Origin: Kocuria varians
GTDB lineage: Bacteria > Actinomycetota > Actinomycetes > Actinomycetales > Micrococcaceae
Assembly (NCBI RefSeq): GCF_006539885.1
Contig: NZ_BJNW01000008.1
Span: forward strand, 62,001-126,000
DNA: 64,000 bases
Direction of reading: 5' to 3'
Below, piece by piece: positions 1 through 11,128 of this stretch. Position numbers and translations under genes: made by a program. How positions within the stretch are numbered: position 1 is the stretch's first letter; each line of letters begins with the position of its first letter. The notes beneath the pieces are model-generated. The model made no database searches, had not been told where the DNA came from, and worked only from the letters and a program-made list of their open reading frames with translations.

Positions 1-968
1 TCCTGGACGTCGGGTCGAACACCGTGCACCTGCTGCTGCTCGACGTCTACCCGGGCGCGCGCCCCGAGCCGTACGCGTCCCACAAGACCGCGCTGCGGCT
101 CGTGGACCACCAGGACGAGCAGGGGCAGATCACGGACGAGGGCCGGGACCTGCTGACCGCGTTCGTGGTGGAGGCGCGGGACTTCGCGGTGGAGCACCGG
201 GCTGAGGACCTGCTGGCGTTCGCCACCTCGGCGATCCGCGAGGCCGCGAACGGCGCTCAGGTGCTGGAGCACGTGCAGTCGGTCTCCGGTGTCACGCTCA
301 CGGAGCTGTCCGGGGACCAGGAAGCCGCGATCACGTTCTCCGCAGTGCGCCGCTGGTTCGGGTGGAGCGCCGGGCGGATCCTGGACCTGGACATCGGCGG
401 CGGCTCCTTCGAGATGGCGATCGGCACGAATGCGCTGCCCACGGTGGCCACGTCCGTGCCGCTGGGAGCGGGCCGGCTGTACCGCGCCTACCTGGCCGGG
501 GACGACGTCGCCCCGCCGGCCAGTTTCAAGGCCCTGCGCAAGCACGTGCGCACCACGCTGCGCCCCGCCGTGGACCGGATCGCAGCCGGCGGGCACCCGA
601 ACCTCGTGGTGGGCACGTCCAAGACGTTCCGCTCGCTCGCGCGGATCTGCGGTGCCGCGCCGTCCGCCCGCGGACCGTACGTGCCGCGCGTGATGCACCG
701 GGAGGACCTGCGGCTGTGGGCCCGGCGCATGGAGGCGATGTCCGTGGCCGAGCGCGCGGACCTGCCCGGCGTCTCCGAGCAGCGTGCCGCGCAGGTGGTG
801 GCCGGCGCCATCGTGGCCGAGACCGCGATGGACATGCTCGGCATCGACACCGTGCAGATCTCCCCGTGGGCCCTGCGCGAGGGCCTGATCCTGCGCCGCA
901 TGGACCGGCTGGTGCGGGACACCTCCAACGAGACCGCCGACCCGAAGGACCTGGTGAGCAGCCCATGA
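1..968 (+). CDS. Ppx/GppA-family exopolyphosphatase, 5' end cut by the window
   Basis: Member of the ASKHA-fold Ppx/GppA phosphatases, which hydrolyse polyphosphate or pppGpp. The reading frame is already open at base 3 and the first visible residues, LDVGSNTVHLLLLD, are the phosphate-1 loop that normally lies within the first ten to fifteen residues, so only a few codons are missing. The ATSAIREAAN segment and the phosphate-2 loop DLDIGGGSFEMAIG (about visible residue 130) are intact. The ATGA overlap with the next gene at 965 indicates translational coupling. The neighbours (TIM-barrel isomerase, proC) match the ppx1-Rv0498-proC area of mycobacteria as I recall it. Whether polyphosphate or pppGpp is preferred cannot be told from the sequence. 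Confidence 0.9.
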   Translation, partial: LDVGSNTVHLLLLDVYPGARPEPYASHKTALRLVDHQDEQGQITDEGRDLLTAFVVEARDFAVEHRAEDLLAFATSAIREAANGAQVLEHVQSVSGVTLTELSGDQEAAITFSAVRRWFGWSAGRILDLDIGGGSFEMAIGTNALPTVATSVPLGAGRLYRAYLAGDDVAPPASFKALRKHVRTTLRPAVDRIAAGGHPNLVVGTSKTFRSLARICGAAPSARGPYVPRVMHREDLRLWARRMEAMSVAERADLPGVSEQRAAQVVAGAIVAETAMDMLGIDTVQISPWALREGLILRRMDRLVRDTSNETADPKDLVSSP

Positions 969-1765
969 GCGAGAAGCCCGCCGAGTACCGCCCGCACGTG
1001 GCCCTGTCCACGAGCTCGCTCTACCCGCAGGGCGTGCCCGAGACCTTCGAGGCCGCCCAGCGGCTGGGCTACGACAGTGTGGAGGTGCTCGTCACCCACG
1101 AGCGCATGAGCCAGCTGACGCACCAGCTGCTCGACAACATCCAGAAGTACCAGATCCCCATCTCCACGATCCACGCGCCCACCCTGCTGTTCACGCAGCA
1201 GGTGTGGGGCAAGTCCTGGACCAAGATCCAGATGGCCGCGAAGCTCACGCACCAGGTGGGCGCGGAGGTCGTGGTGGCCCACCCGCCGTTCCGGTGGCAG
1301 CGCAAGTACGCGCGGAACTTCGTGGCCGGGGTCCGCGAGGTCTCCCGTATGACGGAGACCAAGATCTCCGTGGAGAACATGTACCCGTGGCGCGTGGCCG
1401 GGCGCGAGGCGGTCGTGTACTCGCCGCACTACAGTCCGCTGGGCCAGGACTACGAGTGGGTCACGTGGGACTTCTCCCACGCCGCCACGGCCAAGATGGA
1501 CTCGCTCGCCGCCGTGAAGGAGCTCGGCTCGCGGCTGGGGCACGTGCACCTCACGGACGGTTCCGGGGAGACGCTTGCGGACGAGCACCTGCTGCCGGGC
1601 CACGGCGTGCAGCCCGTTGCCGAGACCCTCGAGCACCTGCGGGACCAGCGCTGGCAGGGCGTGGTGGGCGTTGAGGTCTCCACCCGCAAGTCCCGGGACG
1701 CGGACCAGCGCGACGAGTGGCTCGCGGAGTCCCTCGTCTTCGCGCGGCGCCACATGACGGTCTGA
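965..1765 (+). CDS. Sugar phosphate isomerase/epimerase family protein (TIM barrel)
   Basis: A 266-residue AP endonuclease family 2 / xylose isomerase-like barrel. Probable metal ligands are spread along the barrel as expected: Glu in SVENMYP (about 140), Asp in WDFSHA (about 172), His in GHVHLTDG (about 197) and Glu in VGVEVSTR (about 241). The ATG overlaps the stop of the upstream Ppx-family gene by four bases, so the pair is co-translated. The family is conserved next to ppx and proC in actinobacteria, but its substrate is not established. Ligand positions suggest an active enzyme rather than a structural relic. Confidence 0.85.
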   Translation: MSEKPAEYRPHVALSTSSLYPQGVPETFEAAQRLGYDSVEVLVTHERMSQLTHQLLDNIQKYQIPISTIHAPTLLFTQQVWGKSWTKIQMAAKLTHQVGAEVVVAHPPFRWQRKYARNFVAGVREVSRMTETKISVENMYPWRVAGREAVVYSPHYSPLGQDYEWVTWDFSHAATAKMDSLAAVKELGSRLGHVHLTDGSGETLADEHLLPGHGVQPVAETLEHLRDQRWQGVVGVEVSTRKSRDADQRDEWLAESLVFARRHMTV

Positions 1766-1983
1766 GCCCTCTGGCGCCGGACGATGACGCCGCACGCTCC
1801 CGGTGGGCGTGCGGCTGCCGGGTCCTGCGCCCCTCGGCTCCGTCCCGTACTGGACTCCCGGCGGGCGCTCGCGGCCGCCGCCCCGCGGGCGGTAGCGTCG
1901 TGAGCAGCATGTCCAGCCCACCCGCACCCCGTGGGGCGCACCGGTGCGCCGGTCGCGGCCGCGGGAACGAAAGGACCGATGAG

Positions 1984-2823
1984 ATGACCGAGACCACCCT
2001 TGCCTTCCTGGGCGCCGGATCCATGAACGGTGCGATCCTGCGCGGCGTCCTGGCGGGAGGCACCAGCCCGCAGGCCGTGCGCGCGACCACCCGTTCGGCG
2101 TCGTCGGCGAAGAGCCTGCACGAGGAGACCGGCGTGGCGGTGTTCTCCGGCGAGGAGAACGAGGACGCCAACGCGAAGGCCGTGACCGGCGCGGACATCG
2201 TGCTGCTCGGCGTGAAGCCGTACGACATCCTGGACCTCGCGCGCGAGATCGCTCCCGCGCTGGACCGCGAGACCGTGGTGGTCTCCGTGGCCGCCGGCGT
2301 GGCGCTGGACGCCCTGCAGAAGGCGCTGCCCGAGGGCCAGCCGGTCGTGCGCTCGATGCCCAACACGCCGTCGAGCGTGGGCCGCGGCGCGCTGTCCGTG
2401 ACCCCGGGGGAGCACGTGACGGACGAGCAGCTGCGCGCCGTGAAGGATGTCCTCTCCGCGGTGGGCGCCGTGGTGGAGGTTCCCGAGCACCTGATCCGCG
2501 CGGTCACCGGCGTCTCCGGCTCCGGCCCGGCCTACGTCTTCTACCTGGCCGAGGCCATGCAGCAGGCGGGCGAGGAGCTCGGCCTGGACCCGGAGACCGC
2601 GCGCGTGCTCGCCAAGGAGACGGTGTCCGGCGCGGGCGTGCTGCTCGAGCCCGACGACGCCGATCCCGCCGCCCTGCGCAAGGCTGTCACGAGCCCCGGC
2701 GGCACCACGGAGCAGGCCATCCGCACCTTCGACGAACAGGGCCTGCGGGACATCATCCGTAAGGGTGCCGAAGCGTCGGCGGCCAAGGGGGATGATATGG
2801 AGAAGGAATACGGCGGCGAGTGA
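1984..2823 (+). CDS. proC: Pyrroline-5-carboxylate reductase
   Basis: Reduces 1-pyrroline-5-carboxylate to L-proline with NAD(P)H in the cytosol, the last step of proline synthesis. The 279-residue protein has the N-terminal dinucleotide loop FLGAGSMNGA (residues 8-17) and the C-terminal dimerisation domain with the family signature VTGVSGSGPAYVFYLAEAM, followed by a typical SPGGTTEQA stretch. The length matches the family. The start at 1984 follows a GAAAGGA ribosome binding site; an ATG five bases earlier runs into a stop at once. The 218-base gap from the previous gene suggests its own promoter. Confidence 0.95.
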   Translation: MTETTLAFLGAGSMNGAILRGVLAGGTSPQAVRATTRSASSAKSLHEETGVAVFSGEENEDANAKAVTGADIVLLGVKPYDILDLAREIAPALDRETVVVSVAAGVALDALQKALPEGQPVVRSMPNTPSSVGRGALSVTPGEHVTDEQLRAVKDVLSAVGAVVEVPEHLIRAVTGVSGSGPAYVFYLAEAMQQAGEELGLDPETARVLAKETVSGAGVLLEPDDADPAALRKAVTSPGGTTEQAIRTFDEQGLRDIIRKGAEASAAKGDDMEKEYGGE

Positions 2824-2866
2824 GCCAACCGCCCGAGTTCACACCACGACACGAGGCGGTAGCAGG

Positions 2867-3952
2867 ATGAGCACGTTCGGCATCGAGGAGGAGTTCCTCC
2901 TGATGGACCGGGAGGACCACCTCCCCGCACGACCCACCCAGGAGCAGGCGCAGCAGCTGACCACGCTGGAGGTCGGCGGCGCCTCCGCGACTCCCGAGTG
3001 GCTCGCGTGCCAGGTCGAGGAGACCTCCCCGATCTTCCACGACTCCGCCACGGCCATGGACTCGCTGGTCGCGTTCCGCACGGCCCTGCACGACGCCGCG
3101 GCACCCATGGGCATGGACGTCGTGGGTCTCGCCGCCGCCCCGGACATCCGGCCCGAGCCGGCCGCGCCGTCCTGGAACGAGCGCTACACGCGCCACGCCG
3201 TCCAGACGCCCGCGATCGCGGCGGACCAGTACATCAGCGGGCTGCACGTGCACCTGGGGTTCCCGGACCTGGAGGTCGCCGTGCAGGCGCTGAACGGTCT
3301 GCGCGGCTGGCTGCCCGCACTCGTGGCGCTCGGCGCGAACTCGCCCCTGTGGCGCGGCTCGGAGGCCGGCTTCGAGAGCTGGCGCTCGATCCACTACCGC
3401 CGCTGGATGGCCAACGGCGTGCCGCCGCACTTCAAGGACCTCGAGGACCACGAGGTGCGGGTCGCCATGCTCAGCGCGTTCGACGTGATCGAGAACCCGT
3501 CGAGCCTGAGCTGGCTCGCACGGCTCTCCCACCGCCACGGCACCCTGGAGATCCGGGCGTGCGACGTCCAGCTCGAGGCGCGGGACTCGGTGTCCATCGC
3601 GGTGCTGATCCGCGCGCTCGCGAACTACACCCTGGAGAACCCGCCGGAGGTGCAGTTCACGCAGGAGTACCTGGACATCGCCCTGTGGCAGGCCGCCCGC
3701 TGGGGTCTCGGCGGCCGCGTGCTGGACCCGGAGACCGCGGGCCCCGTTCCCGCGGACGGACTGATCGAGACCCTGCTGCAGCGCGTGCGCGGGCACTACA
3801 CCTCCGAGGCGGACCGCGAGTTCGCGGAGGCCGGGATCCGGCGCATCCTCAAGAACGGCAACGGCGCCGTCCGGCAGCGCCGCGCGTTCTCGCAGCACGG
3901 CCTGCCGGGACTGATGGCCATGGCCTCCGAGGCCATGACGGCATGCAGCTGA
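2867..3952 (+). CDS. Carboxylate-amine ligase, YbdK/GCS2 family (putative glutamate-cysteine ligase 2)
   Basis: 361 residues of the ATP-dependent GCS2 family. It starts with the diagnostic FGIEEEFLLMD, which holds acidic metal ligands, and continues with SGLHVHLGFPD (about 130) and a C-terminal RRILKNGNGA segment. Family members join glutamate to cysteine weakly in vitro. Actinobacteria of this group mostly make mycothiol rather than glutathione, so the real substrate is open. ATG at 2867 follows AGCAGG at short range. An in-frame extension to 2765 would overlap proC by 59 bases with unlike sequence and is not supported. It is 43 bases from proC and may be co-transcribed with it. Confidence 0.85.
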   Translation: MSTFGIEEEFLLMDREDHLPARPTQEQAQQLTTLEVGGASATPEWLACQVEETSPIFHDSATAMDSLVAFRTALHDAAAPMGMDVVGLAAAPDIRPEPAAPSWNERYTRHAVQTPAIAADQYISGLHVHLGFPDLEVAVQALNGLRGWLPALVALGANSPLWRGSEAGFESWRSIHYRRWMANGVPPHFKDLEDHEVRVAMLSAFDVIENPSSLSWLARLSHRHGTLEIRACDVQLEARDSVSIAVLIRALANYTLENPPEVQFTQEYLDIALWQAARWGLGGRVLDPETAGPVPADGLIETLLQRVRGHYTSEADREFAEAGIRRILKNGNGAVRQRRAFSQHGLPGLMAMASEAMTACS

Positions 3953-3987
3953 GGGTTCCCCGGGGAGCGTCGTGACGAAATCGGCGC

Positions 3988-4656
3988 TCAGGGGCGCGCC
4001 GCGAACCGCTCGATCAGGTCCACGTGCCCGGAGACGATCAGCAGGTCCCGGGAGCTGACCACGGTGTCCGGGCGGGCGTAGGTGAAGTCCTCGCCGGGGG
4101 ACTTCACGCCCACCACGGTCACGCCGTACTTGGAGCGGATGTCCGACTCGCCGAGGGTGAAGCCCTGGATCTCGCGCGGGGGGTACATCTTGACGATCGC
4201 GAAGTCGTCGTCGAACTCGATGTAGTCCAGCAGGCGCCCGGAGACCAGGTGGGCCGTGCGGCGCCCGGCGTCCGCCTCCGGGAAGATCACGTGGTGCGCG
4301 CCGATGCGCGAGAGGATCTTGCCGTGCGCGGGGGAGATGGCCTTGGCCCAGATCCGGTCGATGCCCAGGTCCACGAGGTTCGCCGTGATCAGCACCGACG
4401 ACTCGATGGAGGTGCCCACCCCCACCACGGCGGAGGAGAACTCCGCCGCGCCGATCTGCCGCAGTGCGTCCATGTCCGTGGCCTCGGCCTCGACCACGTG
4501 GGTGAGCTGACCGGCCATCTTCTGCACCAGCGCGGGGTCCCGTTCGACGCCGAGCACCTCGCGGCCCTGCTGGATCAGCTGCAGGGCCGTGGCGGCGCCG
4601 AACCGGCCGAGCCCCACCACCAGGACGGGTGCGGAGTGGGAGGAGTTCTTAGCCAA
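3988..4656 (-). CDS. ktrA: Potassium uptake regulatory subunit, RCK domains (KtrA/TrkA type)
   Basis: Cytoplasmic gating ring subunit of a Ktr/Trk potassium channel. Residues 10-130 form an RCK_N Rossmann fold with nucleotide loop VVGLGRFGAAT, and 140-222 form an RCK_C ligand-binding domain. The 222-residue size (one RCK_N plus one RCK_C) fits KtrA rather than the duplicated TrkA of enterobacteria. Translation starts at a TTG preceded by GGAAGAAAGG and overlaps the end of the membrane subunit gene by eight bases, so the two are coupled and made in ratio. Confidence 0.9.
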   Translation of the reverse strand: MAKNSSHSAPVLVVGLGRFGAATALQLIQQGREVLGVERDPALVQKMAGQLTHVVEAEATDMDALRQIGAAEFSSAVVGVGTSIESSVLITANLVDLGIDRIWAKAISPAHGKILSRIGAHHVIFPEADAGRRTAHLVSGRLLDYIEFDDDFAIVKMYPPREIQGFTLGESDIRSKYGVTVVGVKSPGEDFTYARPDTVVSSRDLLIVSGHVDLIERFAARP

Positions 4657-6094
4657 TGATCGGCCTTTCTTCCGGGTAGGAATACAGTCGGCACCGTGAG
4701 CGCAGCGCGAGGGCGGTGGCCACGGTGTTCGTGCCGATGCGTCCCACGAGCATGATGAGCACCAGCACGTACTTCCCGAGGTCCGGCGACGCCGCGGAGA
4801 CGCCCGTGCTCAGCCCGCACGTGGCGTAGGCGGAGATCACCTCGAACAGCACGTGGTCCAGCGGCAGGTGGGTCAGCGCGACCATGGCCGCGGACCCCAG
4901 CAGCACCACGGACGCACCCATCATGATCACGGAGATCGCGATGCGCAGCACGGAGTCCGGGATGGTGCGGAAGAACGCGATCACGGACTGGTCGCCGCGG
5001 GCCTCCGCGAGGATCGAGAGGAAGACGACGGCGAGCGTGGTCACCTTGATGCCGCCGGCCGTGGACGCCGAGCCGCCGCCGGCGAACATCATGGCGTCCG
5101 TGAGCAGCAGCGTGACCTGGGAAGTGTCCGGCATGTCCACGAGGTTGAAGCCGCCGGAGCGCATCATCACGGAGGCGAAGAAGCCCTGGAAGATCCGCTC
5201 CGCGGGGTCCATCCCGCCGAGCGTGTCCGGGTTGCCCCACTCGATCACCGTGAACAGCAGCCACGCGACCAGCAGCAGGGCGCTCGTGGTCACCACCGTG
5301 AGCTTGGCGTTGAGGTTCCAGCGGTTGAAGCGGAAGCCCACCTGGCGCAGCACCAGGACCACCGGGAAGCCCAGGGAGCCCACGACCACGCCGAGGCACA
5401 CGGGCATCAGGATGAGCCACGCGGTGGGCCCGGCGTGGTCGTAGGGGACCAGGCCGTCCGTGTGCGGGGTGAAGCCGGCGTTGTTGAAGCTCGAGACCGC
5501 GTAGAACACGCCGTGCCACAGGGCGGTCCCCAGTGGCTCGCCCTCCGCGAGGAAGCCCACGGACAGCACCACGGCCAGGGCCACCTCGATGCTCACGGAG
5601 GTGATCACGATGATCTGCAGCAGCGAGCCGACCTCCCCCAGGCGCCCGATGTTCAGGGCGTCCTGCGTGATCAGCTTGGACTTCAGCCCGAGCTTGCGCC
5701 CGATGGCCAGGGCCAGGATGGAGGTCAGAGTCAGGGTGCCCAGGCCACCCACCTGGATGGCCACCAGGATCACCACCTGCCCGAACACGGACCACTGGGC
5801 TGCGGTGGAGACGGTGGTGAGACCGGTGACCGTCACGGCGGAGGTCGCGGTGAAGACGGCGTCCACGAAGCGCGTGTCCTGCCCGTGCTTGGCGGCCACG
5901 GGCAGCCACAGCAGCAGCGCGAAGCCCAGGTCCACGATCACGAAGACGATCACGGCCAGGCGCGCGGGGGACGAGTCCGCGATCTGGTCCACGAAGTCCC
6001 GGAAACGGCGGGCCGTGCGGGTGGTCAGGGGCTCGGCGTCCGCCGGCTGCGAGGGGTGCTCCTCGGCGGCGTCCTGCTGTTCGAGCTCGCTCAC
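4649..6094 (-). CDS. ktrB: Potassium uptake transmembrane subunit, TrkH/KtrB family
   Basis: Ion-conducting membrane subunit of the Ktr/Trk system; 481 residues with about eight to ten hydrophobic helices and four pore-loop repeats. The first pore loop, TATSAVTVTGLTT, holds the selectivity-filter glycine, and FNNAGFTPHTDGL and YATCGLSTGVS mark later repeats. A 35-40 residue charged N-terminus precedes the first membrane span. GTG at 6094 is chosen because GAGGAGGT lies four bases upstream; the open frame runs on to 6283 but without a binding site. The partner RCK subunit follows with an eight-base overlap. Confidence 0.93.
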   Translation of the reverse strand: MSELEQQDAAEEHPSQPADAEPLTTRTARRFRDFVDQIADSSPARLAVIVFVIVDLGFALLLWLPVAAKHGQDTRFVDAVFTATSAVTVTGLTTVSTAAQWSVFGQVVILVAIQVGGLGTLTLTSILALAIGRKLGLKSKLITQDALNIGRLGEVGSLLQIIVITSVSIEVALAVVLSVGFLAEGEPLGTALWHGVFYAVSSFNNAGFTPHTDGLVPYDHAGPTAWLILMPVCLGVVVGSLGFPVVLVLRQVGFRFNRWNLNAKLTVVTTSALLLVAWLLFTVIEWGNPDTLGGMDPAERIFQGFFASVMMRSGGFNLVDMPDTSQVTLLLTDAMMFAGGGSASTAGGIKVTTLAVVFLSILAEARGDQSVIAFFRTIPDSVLRIAISVIMMGASVVLLGSAAMVALTHLPLDHVLFEVISAYATCGLSTGVSAASPDLGKYVLVLIMLVGRIGTNTVATALALRSRCRLYSYPEERPIIG

Positions 6095-6239
6095 TGCACC
6101 TCCTCGCGGGTTTCCGGGCCGTCCCGTGCCCTCGTGGACCGGGGTGGGCCATGAGGGTCGCGGAACACGACTCCAGCCAGTATCCCCCGTCCTGGCGCGC
6201 TGCCACGACACCCCGGTTCCCGAGTGTTCTAATGGGTTT

Positions 6240-7451
6240 GTGACCTCCGCAACATCGAGCAACGACGCAGCCCGTCCCACCACCGTCTACTGGGACCCGC
6301 AGCTGCTCAGCTACAACTTCGGCGACTACCACCCCATGCACCCGAGCCGTCTGGACGCGACCATGCGGCTCGTGCAGAGCCTGGGCCTGGACACCGCGGA
6401 GAACGTCCGGGTCACGGTCCCGGAGGTCCCCGACGACAGCGTCCTGGAGCTCGTGCACACCAAGAAGTACGTGGAGTCGGTGCGCGCGGTGTCCGAGGAC
6501 CCCACCCGGCAGATCCCCGACTGTGGGCTGGGCACGGAGGACACTCCGGGCTACGAGGGCATCCACGAGTCGAGTGCCCGCCTCGTGGGCGGCAGCTACC
6601 AGGGGGCGATGGACCTGCTCAGCGGCAGGGCCGTGCACGCCGTGAACTTCAGCGGGGGCATGCACCACGCCGCCGCGGACAAGGCCTCCGGGTTCTGCGT
6701 GTACAACGACTGCGCCGTGGCCATCCAGCACCTGCTGGACAGCGGCGTGCACAGGGTGCTCTACCTGGACGTGGACGGCCACCACGGGGACGGCACCCAG
6801 TCGATCTTCTACGACGACCCCCGCGTGATGACCATCTCGTTGCACGAGACCGGACTCTCGCTGTTCCCGGGCTCGGGCTTCGCCAACGAGATCGGCACCG
6901 GGGAGGCGGCCGGCACCGCGGTCAACGTGGCCATGCCCACCCGCGCGGACGACTCCCAGTGGCTGCGCTCGTTCGACGCCGTGGTCCCGCCCATCGCGCG
7001 CCAGTTCCGTCCGGAGGTGATCGTGTCCCAGCACGGCTGCGACTCCCACTTCCAGGATGAGCTGACCCACCTGCGCGTGAGCATCGACGGGCAGCGTCAG
7101 GTCGCGCTGGCCGTCTGCGACCTCGCGGGGGAGCTGTGCGAGGGCCGGTGGATCGCCACCGGGGGCGGCGGCTACGACGTGCACGACGCCGTGCCCCGCG
7201 CCTGGGCCCACCTCGTGGGGGTGGCCGCGGGCCGCCCCGTGGCCGTGACCACCGCGGTGCCCCAGGACTGGCGCACCTACATGAGCGAGAAGTACGGCGG
7301 GCACCCGCCGGAGCTGATGGGGGACGAGGTGGACCTGTGGTGGCGCTCGTGGGAGATCGGCTACGACCCCAACGACGAGACCGACCGCACCATCATGGCC
7401 ACCCGCAAGGAGGTCTTCCCCCACTGGGGACTGGACCCCTGGTACGACTGA
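6240..7451 (+). CDS. acuC: AcuC-like histone deacetylase-family protein (zinc deacetylase)
   Basis: 403-residue class I HDAC fold. AcuC proteins remove acetyl groups from lysine of acyl-CoA synthetases and so tune acetate activation. The zinc and active-site segments are present: FSGGMHHAAADKASGF (catalytic His pair), LDVDGHHGDGTQ (zinc-binding Asp and His), SQHGCDSH (zinc Asp) and GGGGYDVHD near the C-terminus. GTG at 6240 is probably a leaderless start, since the hexamer TCTAAT at 6228-6233 lies six bases before it and no ribosome binding site is seen. The gene is divergent from the potassium operon. The true acetylated substrate is not shown by context. Confidence 0.88.
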   Translation: MTSATSSNDAARPTTVYWDPQLLSYNFGDYHPMHPSRLDATMRLVQSLGLDTAENVRVTVPEVPDDSVLELVHTKKYVESVRAVSEDPTRQIPDCGLGTEDTPGYEGIHESSARLVGGSYQGAMDLLSGRAVHAVNFSGGMHHAAADKASGFCVYNDCAVAIQHLLDSGVHRVLYLDVDGHHGDGTQSIFYDDPRVMTISLHETGLSLFPGSGFANEIGTGEAAGTAVNVAMPTRADDSQWLRSFDAVVPPIARQFRPEVIVSQHGCDSHFQDELTHLRVSIDGQRQVALAVCDLAGELCEGRWIATGGGGYDVHDAVPRAWAHLVGVAAGRPVAVTTAVPQDWRTYMSEKYGGHPPELMGDEVDLWWRSWEIGYDPNDETDRTIMATRKEVFPHWGLDPWYD

Positions 7452-7494
7452 CCTGGGACTGCTCCCTCGGCTCCCTCGACTGCTTCGACCCCCC

Positions 7495-7510
7495 CCGGCG
7501 GATGCGCCGG
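7495..7510 (+). terminator. Short GC hairpin after acuC
   Basis: CCGGCG and CGCCGG flank a four-base loop, 44 bases after the acuC stop and preceded by a C8 tract. There is no T-run, so it is a weak terminator candidate only. Confidence 0.3.
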
Positions 7511-7572
7511 TCCGGCACGCCGGGACGCTCCTGATTGGGGCGTGACCAGGGCGCCCGTCTAGAGTTGTTCCC

Positions 7573-9761
<2,189 letters not shown>

Positions 9762-9847
9762 GGCGACCCGCCTTCACATGACGTCTCGACGGCGGTTCGA
9801 CCGCGACATGGTGCGGTCGGACCGCCCCCGAGTTTAGGGTAGGGAAC

Positions 9848-10693
9848 ATGGCAACGCATCGAGAGGTTCTGCAGTGGCTCGAGAACGAGCTGTTCGACGG
9901 ACACCTGGTGCTGGGGCAGCGCCTGCCCTCGGACAAGGACCTGGCGGCCATCTTCCGGGTCTCCCGCAACTCCATGCGCGAGACCCTGAAGATCCTCGAG
10001 GCGCAGGGCATCGTCAAGCTCTTCGAGGGTCAGCACCGCAGCATCCTGCCCATCCTGGTGCGTGAGCCGGCCGCGTCCGCCGGTCCGGCGCTGCAGCTGC
10101 ACATGGCCACGTCCGAGCACCCGCTGCGGGACATCGTGCGCACCCGTGTGCTGCTGGAGACGGCGTCCCTGGAAAGCGCGGAGCAGCGTCACGTCCCACG
10201 CGAGGAGCTGCTGGGCATCATGACCCAGATGGACCGCGAGGACCTGGGGCTCAAGCAGTTCCACGACCTCTACGTGAGCTTCCACATCGCCCTGGTGAAG
10301 TCCTCCGGCAACGCGGTGAACGTCGCACTGTTCACGGCCCTACGGGACTCGATCTACGAGTACACGATGGCCCTCGTAGGCCACGTGCCGCTGTGGTCCA
10401 CCACGTCCAGCCGCATCCGGGCGGAGCACCGCGCGATCGTGGGCGCGCTCGAGGCGGGGGACCGCACGCTCGCGGCCCGGCTCGTCGCCGAGCACATCGC
10501 GTACCAGTACGAGGAGGCCGGGGTGGACCCGGAGGACTCCCGTGCGACCGCCGCGGAACCCCGTCCGCTCGAGAAGTCCGCGGGCCGTTCGCGCCGCGGT
10601 GCGAAGAAGGCCGCGAAGGTTGGTGCCGCAGACCCCGCCGATGCGCCGGGCGACGTCGACGACCTCCGCGAGCAGCGCCGCACCAGCGCCTGA
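9848..10693 (+). CDS. GntR-family regulator, FadR subfamily (FCD domain)
   Basis: 281 residues. The N-terminal winged helix (residues 10-75: LGQRLPSDKDLAAIFRVSRN) is followed by an FCD ligand domain (about 90-225) with acidic and histidine positions such as HDLYVSFHIALV and AEHRAIV that bind metal and carboxylate effectors in this family. A basic, Lys/Arg-rich tail of about 50 residues (SAGRSRRGAKKAAK) follows and is unusual. ATG at 9848 is seven bases after TAGGGT (9835-9840), so a leaderless mRNA is likely. The effector and targets cannot be told; gdhA is the nearest metabolic neighbour. Confidence 0.85.
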   Translation: MATHREVLQWLENELFDGHLVLGQRLPSDKDLAAIFRVSRNSMRETLKILEAQGIVKLFEGQHRSILPILVREPAASAGPALQLHMATSEHPLRDIVRTRVLLETASLESAEQRHVPREELLGIMTQMDREDLGLKQFHDLYVSFHIALVKSSGNAVNVALFTALRDSIYEYTMALVGHVPLWSTTSSRIRAEHRAIVGALEAGDRTLAARLVAEHIAYQYEEAGVDPEDSRATAAEPRPLEKSAGRSRRGAKKAAKVGAADPADAPGDVDDLREQRRTSA

Positions 10694-10723
10694 GCCGCCC
10701 GCGTTTTCGGGCGCAACGGCTCA
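10691..10723 (+). terminator. Hairpin overlapping the FadR-type regulator stop codon
   Basis: TGAGCCG (10691-10697) pairs with CGGCTCA (10717-10723), with an inner GCCCG/CGGGC pair around a GTTTT-containing loop. The stem begins at the stop codon itself. It probably ends the regulator transcript just before the promoter hexamer TAAGGT at 10729. Confidence 0.55.
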
Positions 10724-10848
10724 GGCGGTAAGGTGTGGCAGTAGTTTGCCGTTAATCGGATGTTGCCCCTGAGCTCGACGGGGCGGGGTGGTGCTCCGGC
10801 GCCGTCCCGAGCAAACTCCACTGTCCAGACAAGACTGCGAGGGATCCT

Positions 10849-10947
10849 ATGGGTTCGGTCATCAAGAAGCGCCGCAAGCGCATGTCCAAGAAGAAGCACC
10901 GCAAGCTGCTTCGCAAGACGCGTCACCAGCGCCGCAACAAGAAGTAG
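10849..10947 (+). CDS. 32-residue AURKAIP1/COX24-type ribosomal protein (bS22-like)
   Basis: Tiny, extremely basic protein; 20 of its 32 residues are Lys or Arg. It begins [20 protein letters not shown], and the [19 protein letters not shown] core is typical of the actinobacterial AURKAIP1/COX24-domain protein, identified as ribosomal protein bS22 in mycobacterial ribosome structures. GAGGGATCC lies five bases before the ATG. A -10-like TAAGGT at 10729-10734 would give a leader of roughly 110 bases. A 13-bp terminator hairpin follows the stop by 14 bases, so the gene is an independent unit. Confidence 0.93.
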   Translation: MGSVIKKRRKRMSKKKHRKLLRKTRHQRRNKK

Positions 10948-10961
10948 TCGCGCGCCGTGAC

Positions 10962-10992
10962 AGGCCCCGTTCCCGCGCAGGGAACGGGGCCT
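10962..10992 (+). terminator. Strong intrinsic terminator of the 32-residue ribosomal protein gene
   Basis: A perfect 13-bp stem: AGGCCCCGTTCCC (10962-10974), loop GCGCA, GGGAACGGGGCCT (10980-10992), running into TTCGTCGTC. Confidence 0.85.
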
Positions 10993-11128
10993 TCGTCGTC
11001 CCCGGGGCGGGCGTCGTCGTCGTCGAGGCGGCGTGCTGGGTGCCGCTCGGCGACGTGGCGGGCACGGCCGTCGCCGGCGGGCTCGCGTCCGGGCCCGACC
11101 GCAGTGGTCGGTGCGTAGCATGGTCGCC

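Noticed and set aside
2765-2866. Upstream extension of the GCS2-family ligase
   Set aside because: It overlaps proC, lacks a ribosome binding site, and the conserved family start FGIEEEF begins right after ATG 2867.
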